In this document: one piece after another, positions 11,325-23,769 of the stretch | Position numbering within the stretch: position 1 is the first letter of the stretch | Layout of the letters: each line of letters opens with the position of its first letter | Origin: Drosophila persimilis | Taxonomy: Eukaryota > Arthropoda > Insecta > Diptera > Drosophilidae | Assembly: GCF_003286085.1 (NCBI RefSeq) | Contig: NW_020825288.1 | Location: 9,238,001-9,302,000, forward strand | Reading direction: 5' to 3' | DNA length: 64,000 nt | Made by a program: the position numbers and the translations under genes | Notes under the pieces: model-generated | Databases searched by the model: none | The model's input: the letters and a program-made list of their open reading frames with translations, nothing else | Told to the model about the DNA's origin: nothing

Positions 11325-13699
11325 GGGGAAAATAGTCGCATAGCCGGGTAGTCGAGGACAATCCAATCCACACACGGAACCGTTTATTTGCACGGCTGTA
11401 CAGGAGGCTAGAGGCTTACTCCTGCCACTGCCCACACCACTCGTGTGGGTGGAGTGGCTTTTGAGTGGTTTTTCAATGAAGTGTTAAGTGGGTGAAACTG
11501 CCTGGCAGCAGTCCCATCCATGTGTCCATGTGTCCCCGTGTCCCTGTGTGTGTGTGTGGTGTAATGTAGGGTGGTGTTGTTGTGTGCTTAGCTACTTTAG
11601 CTACCATCCTGTGTGTGTGTGTGTGTATGTATTTAGTTGTTGTCGCTGTTCTCTCTCCTCTCTTTGTCGTTCTCTTGGCGAATACTATTACTGCTGCGGT
11701 CTGGGCACACCTTTGCCAACATCCTCCTCCTGTTCGTATGCTTGTTGTTGCTATTGTTTGATGGTGGTTATAAAGCTGACAGCTGTCAGTTTGGTAGTAA
11801 ATTTGCTAAAATGTTTATTTGCCAAGCGGCTAAGTTTGCGTTTAACAGCATCCACACAGCCCACACAGATACGCACAGAGTGGCAGAGTAAGTGGGTGGG
11901 GGGAAAACCACACCAGCACACTTGAATAGTTGAGGCTGCCGCCTCCACACAATCACAGACATTGTGTGAGCCCGCAAAGATACATTTCGACAGCAGCAGG
12001 ACCATGGCCAAGGCAAGCAGCTCCGTTCCTCCAGGCGCAACGTGGGTCAGGCTTAATCATTTATAAACAGCTGCAACAACTACTGTAGCAACAGCAGCAA
12101 CAACAACAGCAACAGCAATAGCTTTAGCTATAGCAGCAGCCACATGGCGGGGGAATTGCCTAGGAAATTCCTGGCATTGCGTGCATGACAAATGCTGTGG
12201 TACTTAATAATAGAATAATTATGGCAACACCATCAAATAGTTTAATGATTATGATGCCCATGTCCACACAGAGAGACAGAGAGAGAGAGAGAGGACTAAG
12301 TATTTGTGTAACTGTAACCTCTGTAATGACTGCGTGTATGTGTATGTGTGTGTGTGCCAGCTGCAGTTTAATTGCTATTCTGCAATAATGTTATTCCCTC
12401 CGAATGGTGAAGAAGGGCTCCCGAATGCGCCCCGGAGATATAGTCCCACTTCCATTATCAGAGGCCGGAGCCATTTGTACTTCTAGGATGCCACTCAATT
12501 TCCAAAATGTACTCGATTGCCTAAGAACAAAACAGAGAAAAACTTGATTCGTTCTTCTCGTTTCTCTGATGATTGCTTTATCATCGTTTTTCTGGCCTCC
12601 CCGGCTAATGGACTCAAACTGCCTTTTGTTGTTGCCTGGCAAAGAGAAAAGTAACATTTTATTGCATTTCCCTGGCCACTGCTGCTTTTTCTTTTTTGGA
12701 TTTTTTTATTATTAATTTATTAAAAGCCCGTTTCCCGTCGTCTGCCCCATTGCCGCCATCGCCGCGGCTGCTCAACGCCTCGTAAACCTTTCCAAAATCA
12801 TCATCAACTCCAACGCAGTGGCAGCGGCAGTGCCAGCCGCCTTGTCGGCAAATGAAATGTAAATCCGCGGAGGATGGTGAGGATGGGAAATCGCTTGAAA
12901 GGCAACAATCGAAGCCGGGAAACAGACTCGGAATAAGCCGCAGCCGTTTCGAGTTTAATGCTCGGCAATCGCCATTGCCATCAATGCAGCGCCTGCCTTC
13001 CTCAATGCCATTCCCATTCACCATTCACCAATCACCATCCCAATTCCCACTTTCATTCACCATCCCAATTCCATTCACTTTGGCGCTCTTGTGTTTATAT
13101 AATTTCATTTTGGTTTTGCAATCAGTTCGATAGGTTTTTGCAGATTTCTGCTACTGCTGCTACTATGGCTGCTTCGTCGAGCTTCTTTTGGCTTAAGCAC
13201 CTTGAAGGCATTGAAATGATTACAGAAATTTGTGGCCAAAAATAACCAAAAAATTTAATTTTTCGAAAACTATTTTCCACGCGATTTAACAGATAAAATT
13301 CACTTTGATATTGCGTGAAATGTGCGGCGCTTGTGTGTGAAAAAGGGAAATTTAAATCAAATGCAGGGACAGTGAATTTTTCATAGCATACTTTAGTGCG
13401 CGACATGCCGTAGCTCCTGTCAACGCCCCCGTCACACTGAACTCACACAGGACACAGAGCACACAGAGGGTGTGTGTGGAGTGGTTCTGCTGGGTGGGGA
13501 TTTGAAGCAGGAGCTGGAGCTTGGGCTCGAGCTTCTCGCTGTCTATTTCGCTGTCGACTCGACCTATTCCCCAGGCAGCCAGCATGTGTATCCCTCTGTC
13601 CCTCGCGGTGCTCACTCTTTGATAAAAACCGAAATTAATTATTGACGAGCCCGTTGCCGCGGCTTGGCGACCGCGTTACTCCCGTTTCCTCGTTCTGCG

Positions 13700-14181
13700 G
13701 AAAATTTAAAAGGCGTTCGACTGAAAGCCGTGCGCATATTAGCACACACACGCCAGCGACACGAAGAGTTTCTTCCTTGTACGCGCACTTCCGCCCTCTT
13801 CCGTTTACGCTTAAAAGCCCAAAATGTATTTACTTTGAACTAGCAAAACTGTCAACGTCCACCGCAAACTATCGGCGGCAAGAAGAACCCGCATCGACGA
13901 AACCATAACCAAGCAGTTGTGAGCAAACAAATTAGTGTTTAATTATACATAGGCGGTGGCATTCAGCAGGCATCCAACAGCTAGCAGCCGGCAGTCAAGC
14001 TGTGGGGCAAACTAACCAAGTGGCAATTTATTAAACTTCGAAGAAAGGACCCGAAAATGCATCAAAGCAGCAAAAAATGAGTGAAAAAACCATCGACAGC
14101 CAACACAAAGACAAGTATACTCTTACCAAGAGCAAAAGGAGCAGAAAAAGAAACAAACACAAATATAAACCGCATTAGAGG
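13700..14181 (+). promoter_or_regulatory. Probable promoter and 5' leader of the ankyrin-repeat gene
   Basis: The 480 bp before the start codon is A/C-rich and full of CAA/CACA steps, as fly 5' leaders often are. ATTTAAAAGG at 13704-13713 is the best TATA-like match and would place initiation near 13735-13745, but I see no strong initiator, so the position is a guess. Two short upstream ORFs lie at the 3' end of the region. Confidence 0.3.
14057..14178 (+). CDS. Two overlapping upstream ORFs before the ankyrin gene start
   Basis: uORF1 (14057-14080) has ATG in a good context (CCGAAAATG) and seven codons before TGA. Its stop overlaps the ATG of uORF2 (14077-14178) as ATGA. uORF2 has 33 codons, is Lys/Arg-rich, and ends with TAG at 14176-14178, three bases before the main ATG at 14182. 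uORF2 is in the same frame as the main gene. They probably act through initiation control, not as functional peptides. Confidence 0.5.
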
Positions 14182-17100
14182 ATGCAGAAGCGTCCGAAAG
14201 CGGAAGTGAAGCGCGTGACGATGTCGGGCACTGGGCAGGGACAGGGACAGGGACCGGCCAAACCGCCTCGTCTGAAGGCCGCGAAAAAGCATTTGCAATT
14301 CGAGAGTCCACTGCCACGTCGAACACGCGCCAGGCAGCAGCAACAGCAGCACCACCACCACCAGAAGAGGCAGCAGCAGGGGCATCCAGACAAAGTCATT
14401 GCTATGCCGAGCAACAGCCAGGATGCGGACACGGATGCGGCAGCGGAAGTTGGAGTGGACGTGCCAGAAACAGAGCCAGTGCCAGTGGTCGAACCAGGAT
14501 TCAGGCAGGATTCAGTGTCACAGTCGTCGGCCATAAAAAGACGTCTCGCCGAGGGCTGCAGCACTCTTATGTATGCGTGTCAGCGCGGCGACATTGTCCA
14601 AGTGCTCGCCCAAATCCGCGCCAAGGTAAGATGAAATCTTTCACCCACCAAGCCCGTCCCTGCCCCCCATTGCTTGCCCAAAACACGTGTTAAGGTTCAG
14701 CGGGAAAAACTAGCCAACATCAAGTGTGGCTAGCAGCAGCTGAGCCAGATAATGGCCAGGCAGTCATGGTAAAAACATGGAAAGTTGACTTCTCCAAGGC
14801 GGAGCAGGGCGGATCAGAGCAGGGTGGTCCGATCCCAAAATTGAAAGCCAGCCACACCATCAGCCATCGGCCACCAGCCAGTCATCTTTGTGCCTCAACA
14901 AAGGCCCGAATCAGGCAAAGGCGTAACAAGATTTTAATCTTTTTGCAGTCACGATGAGCCGGCACAATGGTTAAAGCCAAAACAGAAACCCTTTCGATGC
15001 TTTGGAAGGACTATGCCTCGGCTTCCTGCTTGCCCCTGCCCCTGCCCCTGCCACTTGGATTTTGGGGTATGGGAGTTCTGGGGGTCTTTAAATTTCCGTT
15101 GCAGTCATTTCGGCGCATTGTTCACAGTTCAGAGCCCCTAATTGCTTCATAAACATTTCTACAACAAGCTGGGGCATAAGGGGCATAACAAAGGCGAGTT
15201 GAATTTGAATGCTGTAAATGGCAGGACATTTAAAATTGACAAAATAATCCCCCAGGCTTAGTTATGCCAGCCGAATGGTGAATGCTGAATGGTAAATGGT
15301 CATTTGGCTCTCTCTCTCTCCTGCTTCTTCATGGTCGTTTGCCTTTCCCTTTCGTTCCCAGGATTTGATTCCATTTCGTCCGGTTCGGTCGTCCTTCTTT
15401 GGCTCCTTCGCTCGCTCGCTCACTCACTCGTCAAGCGTCTCGGCTAAATATGCCAATTTCACATTTAATTGAAATTTGAAAAGTTTTTAATTGAACGCAG
15501 ATAAATTTTCAAGGCAGCATTGGCATTGGCATTGTCCGGAGTCTCGTCACGTTCCCCTTCTCCTATTTTTTGGAGGATGTTGCTAGTTTTGCAATTATTC
15601 GCCAGTTCCAGTATTCGAATTGGAATACCCGCCGCCCATTGTAAGCCCTGACAAATGCCTTCATTTCCGGACAGTTGACGTGCCTTCGTTTTGGTAATTG
15701 ATATTGACGCCAAATTTGATGTGAAATTGCCCGGCATTGGCATTGCCATTGGCCCGAGCATTGCGCAATGTTCGCGAGAGATTTTTTGCGAAAATACTTA
15801 AATGAGAAAGCCCCCAACCCTCAACCCTACGGCAGTTTGCTTGGTTATGTAATTGCTAAATGACATTTCGGTTGCCTAACCTTGGTCCACCCACACCCAC
15901 CCACTGGCAAAGCAGTTTATTTGCCTGTGAAATATGGCAAATGCTGGCGATTATTACTTACTTGTGCCGCCCATTTTATGTGGCCCATAAACAACGACAA
16001 CATGACCGCATTTTCAGTGGCTGCCAGCTGAAAAACAAATGAAAGAAATGAGGCCTAGGGCCGGAAAATTGGTATTGCAACTTTATTTCTTGGGCAGCAG
16101 TGCGTATGCGCTATGCAAATGGACATTACCCATACTATAGGTTCTTCAATTCAGCTGGAAGGTACTTAAATTCTCCGCTGCTACATCTGAAAAACCCTGA
16201 AACTTTCTAGCTTTATCTAATCCGATCTTTTTGAAATATTTAAAATACAGGCAGATAGAGCTTTGAGTTCCAGGTAAAATCCCTGAGAGTTCTGTAAATC
16301 CGAATGTAATTACGCCGCCAGTTGCTGACTGATATTATTAATGTTCGTTTACTGTGGTATCGTTGTTTGCTCTGCTTATTGCTGCCCTGGCTGTTTATTC
16401 AGTTATATCTTGTGCCTGTAAGACATGTTTTAATTTGTCTCTTGTCTCTGCATGTCTGTGGCTGTCGTCCTGCCGCTCTCCCACTCTCTCTCTCTCTCTG
16501 GTATTCTGGTGTCAGCCTCGATAAGGCCGCCTAAGCTATTAAAAGTTTTAATGTCTTTAATTTGCCGTCTTTCGCTCTGGACTCCGGACGGAGTGCAGAC
16601 GTATTTTTTTCTGTTCTGTGGAATAATTAAACAACGTCTATTTGTTTTGGCTGGTGGCTTTTTCACTTGCTGACTGGCTGATGTTTGCCTCGCGTTTTTA
16701 TTTCTCCTAGACATACATACAAATATATATATTTTTTGATATAATTATGGCTGGAGTACTCTTCAATTGTCTCGAATTCACTTGAGCGGCTGTCTTAGTT
16801 GTGTTCGCTTTATTGGTTTCTTGTGTTGTCGATATTATTTCTGTGTTAAACATGGCGTATGAGTAACAACTATTGCCGAGCACTTCTTAGCGGAGCAGTA
16901 AAAGCTTCTTACTTTATACAATCACACAAAAGACTCACAGACACGTAAATATATTGCTGAATAAACCCAGAGAAAACGTGTAGAAGAAAACTACTCTTAA
17001 GGTTTCATTTCAAAAGTTGAAAAGTATACAATTTAGCTTTTCTCAACTTTGAATTCATATGGAAATATATATAAAACTGGAAATAGATATAATTTTTCCT

Positions 17101-20100
17101 CGAGTGTATAGTGTAGACAAGGCATTGGCTTTTGTGTGAGTCAGTATATATGTAGGTACGATTATACATACATATGTACGTACGTACCACTGGTAGTACA
17201 CATCGATGGTGGCTTTTCAGCTTCTTTAGGGCTGAGAGGGCACTCAGGCAACATCCATCGACTTTGTTTACTTGCCTGCTATTGTTTTGCTTAAACTTTT
17301 CATTGATGTTGGTTTTTCCAGGCGACCCCTGCCACCTCCCTCCTCACTCTGTCCAACCTCCCTTCAATATCTTGTCCTCCGTCTTTATTGTTTCGTTGTT
17401 GTTGCTGTTTTTACCAATTAAGTCTTAATTTCTTAGAAAATAAAACTTTTTGGCTCCTGGCATTGTTTGCTGCTGCCTCTGCCTCTTCCTCTGTGCAAGT
17501 GTATTTCCCATGCTTTTCCCCCAGCTTTTCTTTCTCTTACCGCACCCGCCTCTGCCACTGCCACTGCCACTGCCTTTAGTTAATGTTAATGGCGTAATTG
17601 TGCCACCTCCCCGCCGGGATCGGTCACTGGTGGCTCACTCCCACTCGTTGCTCTCGTTACCTTTGCCGGCTTCAAGTTTAAACCGCAATTTACCCAAGAG
17701 TTCGAAACTGAAGTTTTACACCACAAGTTGGTAATTGTATGTCTATCTATGTATGCCCTGCCCTGCCCCGCCCTGCCCTGCCCTTCCCTGCCTTACCCCA
17801 GCATCGAACAGAGGCTCCCTAGATTGCTGCAGGTGTGAATTATTTATTTTCACTTAAGATTTGCGGCCCTCGTTGCCAGGCAGGCGCGCTGGCAACCGGC
17901 AGCCGGTAGCCGGCCAGTTATCCAGGAACTCAGCCCGGCAGCTTGGCCATCAGCCATCCATTCGCTTTTACAGCTTTAAGCAAAAGTTTTCGCTCAAAAG
18001 TCAGCTGCAGAAGTTGATTTTGGCTCTGGGTCTGGTAGCCACAGGAGATGCCAAGGCATGGGTTGGCTTTTGTTTGTTGCAAATAATATTAGACCCAGGG
18101 CGAAACAACTGCCGGATTGCTGGACCCAGGCCATGCCCTCTGCTAAACCACTTAATTCTACTCGTACAAGGAGGAATTTGCATGGAAGAACTTTGGAAGA
18201 TTTACTCCTTTGATGGCTAAAGGAATCCCGTATACTCTTTGGGCAAGCACTTCTACAGGGTATGATGGACCAGTGGGAAATGCGAATGGGAATTCTGTGT
18301 GGTCTTCGCGGAGCTGTGGCGCTGGCGCTGGCTTTTCCTCTTCGAGTGGTTGAAAAGTTGTCGTGGAAAATTAATTTGGAATTCTGTACGCACTTTTTTG
18401 CTCCAGCTAAACTTTGAATGCGGGATGCTTTATGCACATATTTTGAAGCTCGAAGCTCCAAGAATGGCACAACAGCTTAGAGAATGTATTCGCCATTGCA
18501 ACAGTTTTCCATTAGTCTCGATTGATTGACCTTAGGTCGCAGTCGCCGTCCCCGTTGAAGTCGTCGTCGTAGTGAACATTTTTTTAATTACACCCACTCA
18601 GAGCACTTTCTTTTTGGCATTTTGCTTTCCCTTCAATCAATATGCAAATTATTATCAATTTGGCCGAGTTCTCTTCCCCGTACTTTTGGGATCGTTGTGT
18701 CGTGCTTTTGCTTGGCTCTGCTCCGTGCTCAGTTCTCCGTGTGCTACGACTGCGGCATTCGCTTGGTAATTTTAATTGCAATTTTTACTTTAGTTCCCGC
18801 CCCCTGCCATGCACCCGGGTGCCATGACGGGCGGCGCTCAACACGTTTGGCACATTTTGTTGAAAATTCATTAAAAATGACGTCGAAAAAGTTTGCATTT
18901 CTCCTGCTCTTCCTCCTCCCCCACCGCCTTGCCGCATTTATTCAGAGGAGTAGCTTTTCCCCTGTTCAATCGGTCGATGCAATGGCTCGCTCGCTCCTTG
19001 GTTGCCATCCATTCATTTGATTTGCCTGCCTCCCTTCCCCAGGCAGTCCGATTATTTCACAATATCTATTTACCTTCAGTTGCAGTCATTTGAATTTTTA
19101 ATTAATCGTTCGGCTGTTTGCCGAACCAGGTAAAGCAAATTGCTGCAACAGCCCAGATACTCGTACTAGAATGCAATCAGTGCTAGAGTCTGCCCCGTCC
19201 TGATTGGGCGGCGGACTTCTTTTGGCTCATTGAGCGCCGCGTACTATTTCACCCATTGACCTCTGGCATTTGCATGAGATCGAGCGAAATTTTCGACAGT
19301 TTTGCATGTCGGAATACAATTAATTAAACGCCATGGCGTCACACAAATGTCCAAATAAAAGTCAGCGCCATTGCCATTGCCATTCAGTTAAATTAAGGCC
19401 AAAGGGTTTGAGGTTTTAGTCATCATCAAAAAGTTGGGGCCCAAATGAACGTCAGTGGCTAATTGAGCACAAAACCCCATTTCCAATCGGCTGGAACCAA
19501 CTTTGCCTGGAGCACTGAGCTGTGGGTGGCCGGTGGACGAGAGTATGTGGTATCCATATGCGGCGGCTTAGCCGGACAGCTGTCCAATTAATTAGAAACC
19601 ACCAGAAATAGCAGACGGACTATGACGAGGATGACTCTCCGTCAGACTGCCAGACTGCCGGACAGCCAGATTGTTTGGTTGGCTAACCAGTTGGCCAAAT
19701 GGCCGGCTGGCTGATGGGCTGGGTGGCTGCGTGGCCGGTTGTGCGTCAAACTTTGCAATGGAAAATTAATTACTGAAATCATAGAAATTTGTCTTGCAAT
19801 GCGGCTGCCTTGGATGCTTAACGCTGGGATGCTTGGATGCTGGGGTTCCTGGGTTTGCTGTCACTGTTGTTTGGCTTTGGGAATGACTTCCGTCTGCCGG
19901 TTGCCGCCAGTTTCCATTCCGCTTTCCACTTACTACTCGTATATACAGTTGCCAGAAGTTGTTCCCGGCCGAAGTTGCCGGCCGAAGTTAGAGTGGAGCT
20001 GGAGTGGCAGTACAGGCTAGAGGACATATAGGATATCCGCATATGAATTTGTATGCTCCTGCTGCAACATTTTTGCTCAAGGAAATGCCCAGCAGGCTAA

Positions 20101-23100
20101 TCACAAGCATGCGGAGGGGCAGGCCAAATGGCAGAGCGGTAAAGGGCGGCCCAAATGGGGTACCCATAAACTTTTGCCCCGGCATCCAACAATATTTGCT
20201 CCGAGTGCATAATGACAGTCAAAGTTGACACAAATGAGCATGGCTTGTTACTAATTTTAATGCGCTTCGGTGCACAGTGGGGTCTGAGTTTGAGTCCGAG
20301 CTCGAGTCCGAGTCCGAGAAAGTTTCTGTTGCGGAAATTACTTTGGATCCGGGGGTCGGTTCTGCATAATTTTTAATTGACCCTAGCCACGTTTACATCC
20401 CAGAGTGAGAGAGCGAACGGAGTGCCGGACGGAGTGCCGGATGAAAGTTTCTCAAATATTTTACAAGTTAATTCGATTTAGACAAAAAACTTGAGCCATG
20501 ACTTACAACTAACAAAAACTTGAACAATGAATTATGCAGGCGACATGGACACGGCATCGAGCCCATGTTTGGCATCCGATCCCCTCTTTAAAGTATGCAT
20601 GAGGCATGAGGCATGAGGCATGAGGCATGAGGCATGTGCCGGGAATTGAATTGCTGTTAAAGCATGGAAATTGCTGTTGATGTTTAGCAAACAGTTTACC
20701 ACCTGAGATTGAAATGGCTGACTGGTTAGCGGTACAGGGATAGGGATGGAGATGGAGATGCCAGCGAATGGATGGATGGAGTGGAGCAGCGGTGGGGCAG
20801 CTCGAACCGCCAACAAAGTTTGTAGATCAAAATGAAAGTTTGCCGTTGTTGTTAATCCGTTGCACGGCATAAAAACTATGCGAAAGTTTACCTACACAGC
20901 AGCAGCAGCATCAGCAGCAGCACGGAGCACACGAAATCCCATGGATCCCCAGAACACGAGACACGGAACCTGGAAGCTGGAAGCAGTAACCCCGCCACAT
21001 GGCACATAGCATAATAATAATCCGTGCGGCAAACCTTTTGATGAGTTCAGGCTAAAGCGGATGAAAGGGAGAGAAAGTGCTGCAGGGGCAGGGGCAGGGG
21101 CAGAGCTGGGGGCACGGCTGGGACATGGCTGGGGCTCTGAGCCAAAGTAGCTGTAAATAATTGCCAAAACTACTTAAGAATGCTGCACCGTGAAACGCTT
21201 CCTAAAGGATCAGCAGCAGGAGAGGGAGTCCCGCAGCCGCAACAAAGGGCCTGAATCCAGAGGCAACGGCAACGGCAATGTGTGCAGCCACCATTGTTGC
21301 TGCAGCCGGCAACGTGGCACTAATTAGAAGTATAAAAGGTGCCACAACAACAGTTAGAGAACAGAGAGCATCATTCTCTCATCTGCTCTCTCTCTCTCTT
21401 TTATCACTGTCTCTGTCTATCTCTTTTTGCGGTGTATCTGTAGCTGTGGCTGGAGCATTGTCTGTCGAGCATGCAAATTATTGTTACTGCAAGAGCGACG
21501 CAGCAGCAAAAGGGGGATACAGAGGCAGGGCCAGAGGCAGTATCAGACGCTAGTCTGGCGTCTTGAGACGCTGCTGCCACGCCCCATGTCTGCCAATGGA
21601 ATTGCAGGTGCTCTCTTTATGGGCCATTGTTGCTGCTGTTGGGGCTGTGGCCCTACCTGTGCACTTGGCCGCTTACATTAATTAAAAGACATCTTCAGTG
21701 GCCGGGTAAATGTGATTAACATATGAATGGCACATTGTCCGCATAAATTTGCCATTGAGTGCCGTCTGTGAGTGGCCTCTGGTGGTGGTCACTTGACATC
21801 TTAAGCAGTACAGGACAGGACACTATAGCACAGGGCGACCCCGAGGCGCCTGCAAAAGAGTTTCCGGTATTTTGGCTCCAGCAACTCCCCGGGGGTTATC
21901 CAGAGGCATGTCTCCTGCTTGTGCTCCCTCTGTTCTTTCTCTCCGGCCTGCTCTAACCTTTTAATGTGCCATTCAGCTGTCGCGTCACACATAATTATGG
22001 CGGATGTGCTGGCCAACGAAGCGTTAACTCGAATTCTCGGCTCTCTATGCTTTCTGGCCCTACTTTCGGTCTGTGGGGAGCCCGACCCGCTCCCGGATGC
22101 CAGTTGCCATTTGTGCCCTTTCATGGCTTTCAGGCCATGCATGTATTTTATTTTTTATGCATTATCATGTAGCAGAGTCCTGTGCAGAGTCCTGTGCCAG
22201 TCCTGTGTCCGAGTCCAGGCTCCAGGAGCTCCAGGAGCTGCTCTCTCAGCTGTTATTGTAGTGGCGGCTGCGTCTCCATTCATTATTATTTATGTTTTAT
22301 GTTTATATTTATATTTGTACGCACTTCCTCCGAGTAAACAATAAACCTCATACTCTTTTTCGTGTCTCTCCTTTCACTTTGGTTCCGGTGTGGGGGGTGT
22401 CCTCACGTCGTATGCGTAATATTCAAAGGAGTTGAGTTCATGACTTCTGTGACCAGCTTCCATCTCATTGTTATGCTAATGGATTACGATATATGAATAA
22501 TAAGTCCTGCCACAAGCGCGACCACTGGCCACAACAGAGACTTCCTCATCCTCACACTTCGCCGCCCTCTTTTTTGAAGGCTTTGATTTCTCAGATCCTG
22601 AAAGTCCTTTGACGACGACAGTTGTCGCTTCAGTTATGCAAATACTGGATATCTTTTCTTTTTTTAGGCAGACCAATACAAATTATTTCCCTCTGTCTTT
22701 CTGGCTGGCTTACTAAATTCATAAACTCTCGAGGATACCATGCGAGTGAGGATTTCCCCCCCTAAGCCCCAACGGGGAGACTGCTGGGCATAAAAAGCCC
22801 AAAGGAAGTTTTAAGTTTGGTTGTCAGAGTGCGCCCGGATGCCCGGAAGGTCCTAAAGGCAGCAGCAGCAGCAGCAGCAGAAACAACACGTGCCGATTCC
22901 AGCTTAGGATTGGCCCTGGACAGGGCCGTAAAAATTCGTGTTTTATGTCCATACGGAGGGGGGCCTAACTGTTGCTGCATTTGCTGGATGTTGGAAGTTG
23001 GTTGTGGGATATTGGATGGCTATCATAAATCCTACCTCCAGGTTTTAATGCTCACCTTTTGTGTTGGGTTGTTTTGTAGCTCATTTGGCCCTTAATCTGC

Positions 23101-23732
23101 TGAAACTAAAAGTGCGGCTAGGGCTACCATGACCCAGTTTTTTTTTCTTTTTCTTCTTTTATTTTTAATATGTTTTATCTGCGAATGAAAAAAGAAAATC
23201 AAGAGCTCCGAACATTCGTTTTAAAGGATTAAACGACATCAGCAGGATGTTGTTTCATTCAGCGGTTGGCAGGGTAATATTTTCCATTGGTTATGACAAT
23301 TCGATCTGTATTATTGCCTCTAGAGTTTTTCCTGTTTTTTGCTGTTTTTTGTTTTTTTTTTTTGCTGGTTTTTCTGTTTTCCTGTATTTCTGCTTGTGCG
23401 GCCAGGGCACGTTTTATTTGTTTAAAGAACTATTAAAATGGCATAAACAGCGAATGGCGAATGGCAATCGGATGGGTGGAGGGAGGCTGTTACTGGGGCT
23501 CGGATCTGGCAATGCCAAAGTTTTATCTATCTATGGACCCTGGTGGGGGCCAGCAGCAGCTGCTGTTGCTGTTCCCTTTTGAGCCCGTGGTGGTTGTTGG
23601 TCGTATTTGATTATCGCATTTCATTCTGTGTTTGGGTGAATGTAGAAAGTTGAATGCAAATTTGCATGACACCAACAGAAGCAGGCAATGGGGGAAGTTG
23701 GAAGTCCAGTCTCCGATGCTGATGATGATGGC

Positions 23733-23769
<37 letters not shown>

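Larger units (their letters stand above)
3180..13700. other. Gene-poor intergenic interval
   Basis: About 10.5 kb between the minus-strand small gene and the plus-strand ankyrin gene. These two are divergently transcribed, so both promoters should lie at its ends. I found no frame with splice sites and fly codon usage. The sequence is a patchwork of AT-rich stretches, poly-Gln-like CAG tracts and microsatellites. It may hold enhancers or non-coding 5' exons of the ankyrin gene, which cannot be recognised by eye. Confidence 0.6.

Noticed and set aside
18230-18285. GTATACTC...CAGGGTATGATGG, resembling the ends of a dispersed fly repeat
   Set aside because: Too short and diverged to separate from chance without a library search.
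20532-20870. 112-codon minus-strand frame over the GCATGAG array
   Set aside because: The frame depends on the 7-bp tandem repeat and is intronic.
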